Shown: piece after piece, positions 6,203 through 8,287 of the stretch
Layout of the letters: each line of letters begins with the position of its first letter
Position numbering within the stretch: position 1 is the stretch's first letter
Origin: an uncultured bacterium
Lineage (GTDB): Bacteria > Hydrogenedentota > Hydrogenedentia > Hydrogenedentales > SLHB01
Direction: 5' to 3'
NCBI GenBank assembly: GCA_937928585.1
Contig: CALEZK010000407.1
Coordinates: forward strand, 1-8,287
DNA: 8,287 bases
The notes under the pieces: generated by a model
Databases searched by the model: none
Told to the model about the DNA's origin: nothing
What the model saw: the letters and a program-made list of their open reading frames with translations, nothing else
Made by a program: the position numbers and the translations under genes

Positions 6203-6265
6203 GCATTTCTCACCGCATCAAACTTCTATGCTTCAGTTTGATAAACATTAAGCGGTGAGAAATGC
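6203..6265. repeat. long imperfect hairpin / inverted repeat
   Basis: Outer arms are a perfect 14-bp inverted repeat: GCATTTCTCACCGC (6203-6216) and GCGGTGAGAAATGC (6252-6265). Directly inside, ATCAAACT (6217-6224) pairs with AGTTTGAT (6235-6242), leaving a 10-base loop and a 9-base one-sided bulge (6243-6251). In total 22 pairs form within 63 bases. There is no T tract. It could be an element end, an operator-like palindrome or an RNA hairpin. Confidence 0.75.
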
Positions 6266-6274
6266 TCACGAGAA

Positions 6275-6408
6275 AGCCCAGAGGTTCACTGGTGAGGATT
6301 TTTCACACACACACCGTGAAATCAGGAACTGCTTCTGGATACTCCATAAACCGCTGTCTTTGCTTTGGTTATCGGTTTAATGACATGTGCGTGTGAAAAA
6401 TCCGGGCT
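6275..6408. other. nested inverted repeats, possible three-way-junction structure
   Basis: GGATTTTTCACAC (6296-6308) is a perfect inverted match to 6391-6403. After one mismatch, four more pairs follow (6310-6313 with 6386-6389). Outside it, AGCCC (6275-6279) matches GGGCT (6404-6408). Inside lie two further hairpins: 6321-6340 (ATC/GAT plus AGGA/TTCT with one G-U) and 6347-6379 (TAAACCG/CGGTTTA). Together these give a closed stem with two arms, a three-way junction of a type seen in structured RNAs. The G-U pair slightly favours a plus-strand transcript. It could also be a small non-autonomous element. Function unknown. Confidence 0.45.
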
Positions 6409-6443
6409 AAAAGCGCGCGAAGAGATTAAAGAAGGGCGGGAGG

Positions 6444-6461
6444 GTCCGCGTCCCCGCGGAC
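6444..6461. terminator. possible hairpin terminator near the TPR gene end
   Basis: GTCCGCG (6444-6450) and CGCGGAC (6455-6461) make a perfect 7-bp GC-rich stem with a TCCC loop. On the plus strand TTCTT follows it directly; on the minus strand, downstream of the TPR stop (6502), the stem is followed by CCTCCCGCCCTTCTTT without a close T run. It may end a plus-strand transcript from the structured gap, or weakly end the TPR transcript. Confidence 0.35.
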
Positions 6462-6501
6462 TTCTTAACTACAACGTTGACCGGGCATCTCGCGAACCGC
6501 G

Positions 6502-7365
6502 TCAGTCCGCGCCAACCAGCATCTGAAACGCCTTATCACCGCGCACGGGTTCAAAATCATTGTCGTGTCGCGCTTCTTCCCGATAGGACGAATCGAACTC
6601 AATCGCGCACAACAGCAGCGGCACCACTTCTTCGTGATGCCCCTGCAAACTCGCCACACATGCAAGGTTGTAATACGGCGCGGGATGATCCGGCTCAGCC
6701 GCTATCGCGAGTCGATACTCGGCCTCCGCCTCCGCATAGCGCCGCAGCGCCACCAGCAGATTTCCATAGTTGTTGTGGCCTGCCACGCTGGAAGGGTCCA
6801 ACTCCAGCGCGCGCTTCGCTTCTACCTCTGCCTCGTCGAGCCGCCCAAGTAGTCGCAGTAAGATCGCAAGGTCATTGTGCGGCCGCCCCCAATTTGGGTC
6901 GAGCGCTATCGCCTTGCGAAACATCTCCTCCGATTCTTTGGGCCTGCCCATCGAGTGCAGCACAATGCCCAACTGGTTGTAACCCCATTTCCACTCGGGC
7001 CGTAGTGCAATCGCCTGGCGAAATGCCTCTTCCGCGCCGCGATACTCCCGCCGCGTGCCACGCAGCACGCCGAGCGCATAATAGGTGTCGGCGGATTCGA
7101 TGCGTTTCGTTTCCGCCAGCGCCGCGATGCCTTCCACCAGCGATCGCGTGTTCGCCCGTCGCGCCTGCGGATCTTTCTCAAGACACGCCTTCATCGCGTC
7201 CACCGCAATCTGAATTTGTGTGTCCGTGAGGTGCGCCGTCACATCGGACATCGGCCGCGCGCCGAGTTCCGCCGCCGGCGCGCGCACGTCGTTCACGGCG
7301 ACAATGATCGCCGCGAGCGCGACAAGCGCCCCGGCCACGAGCCATATGATGCGATGCGACTTCAT
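6502..7365 (-). CDS. membrane-anchored TPR-repeat protein
   Basis: A 287-residue protein. An N-terminal hydrophobic segment (IIWLVAGALVALAAIIVAV, residues 6-24) acts as membrane anchor or uncleaved signal. After a linker come about five 34-residue tetratricopeptide repeats, roughly 93-126, 127-160, 161-194, 195-228 and 229-262, with typical helix-turn-helix text such as GRPKESEEMFRKAIALDP and GRLDEAEVEAKRALELDP. The ending AIEFDSSYREEARHDNDFEPVRGDKAF is the common terminal cap of TPR proteins. TPRs bind partner proteins, so this is probably a periplasm-facing scaffold; the partner is unknown. The start at 7365 is chosen because it places the hydrophobic segment at the N-terminus. A longer frame to 7713 would run antisense through yjbQ. 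No good Shine-Dalgarno is visible for this ATG, so the start is less certain than the product. It is divergent from yjbQ across 78 bp. Confidence 0.83.
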   Translation of the reverse strand: MKSHRIIWLVAGALVALAAIIVAVNDVRAPAAELGARPMSDVTAHLTDTQIQIAVDAMKACLEKDPQARRANTRSLVEGIAALAETKRIESADTYYALGVLRGTRREYRGAEEAFRQAIALRPEWKWGYNQLGIVLHSMGRPKESEEMFRKAIALDPNWGRPHNDLAILLRLLGRLDEAEVEAKRALELDPSSVAGHNNYGNLLVALRRYAEAEAEYRLAIAAEPDHPAPYYNLACVASLQGHHEEVVPLLLCAIEFDSSYREEARHDNDFEPVRGDKAFQMLVGAD

Positions 7366-7393
7366 AGAATATGCGTGCGGGCCTTCGTATAAT
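7365..7393 (+). promoter_or_regulatory. probable promoter for yjbQ
   Basis: A perfect TATAAT lies at 7388-7393 in the 78-bp gap between the divergent TPR and yjbQ genes, about 50 bases before the yjbQ ATG. The hexamer at 17-bp spacing, TAGAAT (7365-7370), matches the -35 consensus at only three of six positions. The same bases read TTATAC on the minus strand, so the TPR promoter may overlap. Confidence 0.4.
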
Positions 7394-7443
7394 CCGGTTG
7401 GTGCGACAGCATCATAGCAAAGGCTTGTAAAGGGGCACGAATC

Positions 7444-7857
7444 ATGAAGTCCGCCACCGAGTACCTGTGGTTCAACACCAAAAAGCACCGGGAATATATC
7501 AACATGACCGATACGGTGCAGGAAATCGTCACCAAGAGCGGCGTGCAGGAGGGCATGGTACTCGTCTCGGCCATGCACATCACCGCCGGCGTCTACGTCA
7601 ACGACGCCGAGTCCGGCCTCATCGCGGACATCGACGAGTGGCTGGAGAACCTCGCCCCATTCAACCCCGACTATCGCCACCACCTCACCGGCGAAACCAA
7701 CGGCGACGCCCACCTAAAAAGCCTCGTCATGCACCACCAGGTGATCGTCCCCATCACCGAAGGCCGCCTCGACCTCGGCCCCTGGCAACAAATCTTCTAC
7801 GCCGAATTCGACGGCCAACGAAAAAAGCGCGTCGTAATAAAAGTCATGGGTGAGTGA
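7444..7857 (+). CDS. yjbQ: YjbQ / UPF0047 family protein (secondary thiamine-phosphate synthase-like)
   Basis: A 137-residue protein of the usual length for the YjbQ (UPF0047) family. Motifs are MHITAGVYVND (residues 44-54; family form HxTA...NE), GETNGDAHLKSL (83-94, with Asn86, Asp88 and His90), and the very conserved tail VPITEGRLDLGPWQQIFYAE followed by KKRVVIKVMG. Family members form small trimers with a metal/phosphate site. Weak thiamine-phosphate synthase activity has been reported for some, hence the common name, but the physiological role remains unsettled. Here the usual NE reads ND (Asn53-Asp54). AAAGGGG precedes the ATG at about 9 bases. It is a single-gene unit with its own probable promoter, ending at the palindromic repeat copy B. 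Confidence 0.92.
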   Translation: MKSATEYLWFNTKKHREYINMTDTVQEIVTKSGVQEGMVLVSAMHITAGVYVNDAESGLIADIDEWLENLAPFNPDYRHHLTGETNGDAHLKSLVMHHQVIVPITEGRLDLGPWQQIFYAEFDGQRKKRVVIKVMGE

Positions 7858-7869
7858 AGGCTTGACAAC

Positions 7870-7884
7870 AAGCGCGAAGCGCTT
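7870..7884. terminator. small hairpin after yjbQ
   Basis: AAGCGC (7870-7875) pairs with GCGCTT (7879-7884) around a GAA loop, 12 bases after the yjbQ stop and directly before repeat copy B. The tandem hairpins lie between convergent yjbQ and the YceI-family gene and probably end transcription, though no T tract follows. Confidence 0.4.
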
Positions 7885-7916
7885 TGGGCTGCGGTAGCAA
7901 CGCTACCGCTTTGGCT
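7885..7916. repeat. palindromic repeat, copy B
   Basis: A perfect 8-bp stem, GCGGTAGC (7891-7898) with GCTACCGC (7902-7909), and a three-base loop AAC, flanked by TGGGCT and TTTGGCT. It matches copy A (2780-2822) in flanks and orientation. The loop is 11 bases shorter, and the third and fourth stem pairs differ on both arms so that pairing is kept. It lies just after yjbQ. Confidence 0.75.
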
Positions 7917-8006
7917 GTCACAGCACGAAGTTCAAGCTCAACCAACCAACGCCATATCGTTCGTGTCACTTCCGATCTGCTGACTTTGCCGGTCTTCTTC
8001 CCGGTT

Positions 8007-8287
8007 CTAATGCACAGGCGCGGCTTCGATGGACAAAAAAACATGGAACTCGTCGGCGTTCTTTACCGCGCCAAGGAAAGCGCTATACGGCTTGATCCCA
8101 AATTCGGTAAATGTGAAAGCGCCACTGGCGACGATGCTCAGTTTTTCGTCTCTTGAAGTTATAGCGACATTGCAATCGCGCTCGACAGTCTTTCCGCGAA
8201 CGGTAAGCGCAACGCGCGCGACGTGCGTCGCAAGTGCGTCGTCCGCCCGTTGATCAGAAACGTTCTTCACGCTGAGCACCTTTACCG
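8007..8287 (-). CDS. YceI-family lipid/isoprenoid-binding-like protein, C-terminal part
   Basis: The frame runs off the right edge, so the N-terminus is missing; an in-frame GTG at 8279 is internal and not a credible start. The 92 or so visible residues fit the C-terminal half of the YceI beta-barrel: VALTVRGKTVERDCNVAI corresponds to the family's L-T-L-H-G-V-T-R-P-V strand, then LSIVASGAFTFTEFGIKPYS (family form G-x-F-x-I-x-x-x-x-F-G-I), then FLGAVKNADEFHVFLSIEA. YceI proteins are usually periplasmic and bind long isoprenoid or amphiphilic ligands; whether this one is exported cannot be seen. The usual H-G in the middle strand reads R-G. It is convergent with yjbQ, about 150 bp apart, with two hairpins between. 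Confidence 0.68.
   Translation of the reverse strand, partial: VKVLSVKNVSDQRADDALATHVARVALTVRGKTVERDCNVAITSRDEKLSIVASGAFTFTEFGIKPYSAFLGAVKNADEFHVFLSIEAAPVH

Larger units (their letters stand above)
6131..6501. other. gene-free, AT-richer, palindrome-rich gap
   Basis: No convincing coding frame is present on either strand. By hand count 6201-6400 has 87 G/C in 200 bases, clearly below the flanking genes. The stretch holds the portal Shine-Dalgarno hairpin, a long imperfect hairpin (6203-6265), a larger nested inverted-repeat structure (6275-6408) and a GC-rich hairpin (6444-6461), listed separately. The promoter of the portal operon should lie here, but I see no convincing -35/-10 pair. It could be an element boundary, a vestigial insertion, a regulatory leader or a small RNA locus. 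Confidence 0.6.

Noticed and set aside
6304..6314. CA dinucleotide run as a microsatellite
   Set aside because: Only about five units, and it is accounted for as one arm of the long inverted repeat.
2814..6370. GCTTTGG(C/T)T at 2814-2822 and 6362-6370 as flanking attachment or target-site repeats of the phage-type segment
   Set aside because: The match is only about eight of nine bases, and the left copy is part of the palindromic repeat, which also occurs at 7908-7916, far from the segment.
6131..6501. CRISPR array in the palindrome-rich gap
   Set aside because: There are inverted repeats but no series of direct repeats with regular spacers.
6477..7229. Long plus-strand frame opposite the TPR gene
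   Set aside because: Its translation is Pro/Arg/Ala-rich low-complexity text typical of a GC-rich antisense shadow, while the minus strand encodes clear TPR repeats.
7366..7713. Upstream extension of the TPR frame to 7713
   Set aside because: The extra residues are antisense to yjbQ, a well-recognised gene, and would bury the hydrophobic anchor in mid-protein.

Overview
The window is a GC-rich bacterial chromosomal segment. Gene content (PQQ-type sugar dehydrogenase, heptose-1,7-bisphosphate phosphatase, a TPR protein, YjbQ, YceI) and the style of its intergenic palindromes suggest an environmental Gram-negative lineage of the PVC or Candidatus Hydrogenedentes kind. That placement is inference from style; no rRNA or other phylogenetic marker is present.

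Layout. (1) 1-2069, plus strand: a tight three-gene run made of the 3' end of a glucose/sorbosone dehydrogenase with a C-terminal membrane tail, a thioredoxin-type glutathione peroxidase (4 bp gap) and a sugar-1-phosphate nucleotidyltransferase (1 bp gap). (2) 2071-2622, minus strand: gmhB, convergent with the nucleotidyltransferase with one base between the stop codons; both are plausible steps in NDP-sugar or NDP-heptose supply. (3) 2822-6130, minus strand: a compact five-gene, probably phage-derived operon. In transcription order it encodes a portal protein, a prohead protease with a Cys/His knuckle, a small exported protein, a small coiled-coil/membrane protein and a stand-alone LigD-type 3'-phosphoesterase-like protein. 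No terminase, capsid, tail or integrase gene is present, and ordinary chromosomal genes flank it, so this is an isolated and apparently intact head-module fragment. (4) 6131-6501: a 371-bp gene-free, AT-richer region dominated by nested inverted repeats, including a possible three-way-junction fold. (5) 6502-7365, minus strand: a membrane-anchored TPR protein, divergent from yjbQ (7444-7857, plus strand). (6) 8007-8287, minus strand: the C-terminal part of a YceI-family protein, convergent with yjbQ.

Two copies of one palindromic repeat (2780-2822 and 7885-7916) have nearly identical flanks and compensatory changes in the stem, which points to a dispersed, structure-conserved element placed at gene 3' ends. 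The items most worth following are the orphan portal/protease/phosphoesterase operon, the structured gap upstream of it, and this repeat.
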